Positions 6,304 to 8,033 of a DNA stretch of 8,033 nt are shown piece by piece; the first letter of the stretch is position 1; every line of letters starts with the position of its first letter. Under the pieces are notes generated by a model. The model was not told the origin of the DNA and searched no databases. It saw only the letters and a program-made list of their open reading frames with translations. Position numbers and translations under genes: made by a program. Origin of the DNA: Verrucomicrobiota bacterium (GTDB taxonomy: Bacteria; Verrucomicrobiota; Verrucomicrobiia; Opitutales; Opitutaceae); assembly GCA_003694825.1 (NCBI GenBank), contig RFJS01000265.1:1-8033 (forward strand). Reading direction: 5' to 3'.

Positions 6304-8033
6304 ATGTGCGGTATAGTTGGATTTATCGGAAAGCGTGCGGCCAAGCCCGTTCTCATCGACGGGCTCAAGCGGCTCGAGTATCGCGGTTACGACTCGGCGG
6401 GACTGGCCGTGCGAACCGATCGGGGCTTCGATGTGGTCAAGACCACCGGACGAGTGGCGAGCCTTGCCCGCCTGGCCGGCGCGCGCGAGATCGCCGGAAC
6501 CCTCGGCATCAGCCATACGCGCTGGGCGACGCACGGCGGTGTTTCGGAAGCCAACGCCCATCCGCATGTGAGCAGCGACGGCAAGATCGCGCTCGTTCAC
6601 AACGGCGTGATCGAAAACTACGCCGACATCCGCCGCTTTCTCACCGGGAAAGGCTACACGTTTTCGTCTGAAACCGACACCGAGGCGCTCTGCAACCTCA
6701 TCGCCTACCACTATGCGAAGGAGCCGGAGCCGGCCGGCAACAACGGCAGCGGCAATGGCGGCAGCCGTTTCTTCACCGCGGTGCGCAAGACGCTGCGGCA
6801 TGTCGAGGGCACCTACGGCATCGTCGCCATCTGCGCCGACTGTCCGGACGAAATGATCGGGGCGCGCAAGGGCTCTCCGCTGATTCTCGGGGTCGGCAAG
6901 GATGAGTTTATCATCGCCAGTGATGTATCGGCGATCGTGACACACACGAGCAACGTCGTCTACCTCAATGACGACGAGCTGGTGCACGTCACGCGCGACC
7001 GCTTCCGCGTAACCACCTCCGGGGAGGATGGCGTGGAAGCGAAGATCGACACGATCAACTGGAAGGTCGAAGACGCCGAGCTGGGCGACTTTCCGCACTT
7101 CATGCTCAAGGAGATCTTCGACCAGCCGCGGGCGCTCGAGAACGCCATGCGCGGCCGGTTCTCCGACGATGGCAGCACCGCGAAGTTCGGCGGGCTGAAC
7201 ATGACCCCCTTCGAGTTGCGTCAGGTCGACCGCATCCTCTTTACCGCCTGCGGCACCGCGTGGCACGCGTGCCTTGTTGCTGAATACATGATCGAGCGCT
7301 TCGCGCGGATCCCGGTCGAGGTGGAATACGCCTCGGAGTTTCGCTACCGCAACGCCCCCCTGGACAAGAACACCCTGGTGTTCGTGATCTCGCAGTCGGG
7401 CGAGACGATCGATACTCTCGGTGCCTTGCGCGAAGCCAAGCGTAAGGGCTTCCGGACGCTCGGCATCACCAACGTCGTCGGCTCGACCATCGCGCGGGAA
7501 TCCGATGGCGGCATCTACCAGCATGCCGGGCCGGAGATCGGCGTCGCCTCCACCAAGGCCTTCACCTCGCAGATTCTCATCGCGTCGATGCTGGCCCTCT
7601 ACTTCGGCCGCATGCGCGACATGAGCTTTTCCGACGGTGTCGCCATGGTCCAGGCCTTCAAAAAGACGCCGGAATACGTGAGCCGGATCCTGGAGTCCGC
7701 CGATCAGATCCAGGCCATCGCGCGGCAATACGCGCAGATGAAGGACTTCCTGTTCATGGGACGCCTCTCGATGTTCCCGATCGCGCTCGAGGGCGCCCTC
7801 AAGCTCAAGGAGATCTCCTACATCCACGCGGAGGGCTATCCCGCGGCCGAGATGAAACATGGCCCGATCGCGCTGATCAGCCCGGAGTGTCCGAGTGTCT
7901 TCTTCGCGACCAGCGGCGAGACCTCGCAAAAGGTCATCGCGAATATTCAGGAGGTGAAGGCGCGCAAGGGGCCGGTCATCCTCGTGCGTTCGGAGGCGTG
8001 TGATGTGCCGGACGGTCTCGCTGACGACACCAT
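6304..8033 (+). CDS. glmS: Glutamine-fructose-6-phosphate aminotransferase (isomerizing) GlmS, 3'-truncated
   Basis: GlmS makes glucosamine-6-phosphate from fructose-6-phosphate and glutamine, the entry step to UDP-GlcNAc for peptidoglycan and other glycans. The open frame runs without a stop to the window end, giving 576 codons of an expected 610-625. It begins MCGIVGFIG, so Met removal would expose the Cys nucleophile of the class II glutaminase domain (about 2-225), with YRGYDSAG (27-34), HTRWATHGG (71-79), HNGVIENY (99-106) and SETDTE (122-127). The isomerase half has two SIS domains: CGTAWHA (316-322), ASEFRYR (343-349), SQSGETIDT (363-371), IGVASTKAFTSQ (412-423), then FMGR (484-487), ALEGALKLKEISYIHAE (494-510) and MKHGPIALI (517-525). 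The C-terminal segment with the fructose-6-phosphate-opening Lys lies beyond the window. Residues 141-154 are a Pro/Gly/Asn/Ser-rich insertion absent from the E. coli enzyme. The start is fixed by the Cys; there is no Shine-Dalgarno. Confidence 0.97.
   Translation, partial: MCGIVGFIGKRAAKPVLIDGLKRLEYRGYDSAGLAVRTDRGFDVVKTTGRVASLARLAGAREIAGTLGISHTRWATHGGVSEANAHPHVSSDGKIALVHNGVIENYADIRRFLTGKGYTFSSETDTEALCNLIAYHYAKEPEPAGNNGSGNGGSRFFTAVRKTLRHVEGTYGIVAICADCPDEMIGARKGSPLILGVGKDEFIIASDVSAIVTHTSNVVYLNDDELVHVTRDRFRVTTSGEDGVEAKIDTINWKVEDAELGDFPHFMLKEIFDQPRALENAMRGRFSDDGSTAKFGGLNMTPFELRQVDRILFTACGTAWHACLVAEYMIERFARIPVEVEYASEFRYRNAPLDKNTLVFVISQSGETIDTLGALREAKRKGFRTLGITNVVGSTIARESDGGIYQHAGPEIGVASTKAFTSQILIASMLALYFGRMRDMSFSDGVAMVQAFKKTPEYVSRILESADQIQAIARQYAQMKDFLFMGRLSMFPIALEGALKLKEISYIHAEGYPAAEMKHGPIALISPECPSVFFATSGETSQKVIANIQEVKARKGPVILVRSEACDVPDGLADDT

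Noticed and set aside
4597..7929. 1110-codon open frame on the - strand, antisense to polX and glmS
   Set aside because: It spans two unrelated sense genes plus their gap, shows no recognisable domain and is Arg/Gly/His/Asp-rich. Very GC-rich third positions in the sense frames remove stop codons from this antisense frame.

Overview
This is a GC-rich chromosomal window of housekeeping metabolism. It holds no RNA gene, mobile element, CRISPR array or phage gene that I can see. The gene set (GatB tail, CBS-containing IMP dehydrogenase, menaquinone genes menC and menE, a PolX with a PHP domain, GlmS) fits a menaquinone-making bacterium. The unusual protein styles, such as a TGGTSG P-loop in MenE and an IMP dehydrogenase with a long N-terminus and non-standard signatures, remind me of Verrucomicrobiota (Opitutales-like). 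That placement is an inference from memory and is not proven by the window.

Layout: the last 21 codons of gatB (+ strand, 1-66) converge on guaB (- strand, 201-1784). The gap between them holds two hairpin regions that look like terminators, one for each gene. After a 168-bp GC-rich divergent gap, three genes run on the + strand in tight order: menC (o-succinylbenzoate synthase, about 1953-2984), menE (o-succinylbenzoate-CoA ligase, 2969-4330, overlapping menC by 16 nt) and polX (4354-6108, 23 nt after menE, with a perfect GGAGG). A 195-bp gap without a convincing terminator or promoter then leads to glmS (6304 to the window end, truncated at its 3' end).

How the genes fit together: menC and menE encode consecutive steps of menaquinone synthesis (SHCHC to OSB, then OSB to OSB-CoA) and are probably translationally coupled. 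PolX is probably co-transcribed with them, although its DNA-repair role has no known link to menaquinone. guaB makes XMP for guanine nucleotides and glmS makes glucosamine-6-phosphate for the cell wall; each appears to be its own unit.

I found no clearly new biological system. The points most worth a second look are the IMP dehydrogenase, which lacks the usual Asp before the AHGH motif and has other changed signatures, the men-polX gene arrangement, and a Gly/Asn/Ser-rich insertion in the GlmS glutaminase domain. Very long open frames on the opposite strands (up to 1110 codons) are best explained as GC-bias shadows of these genes.
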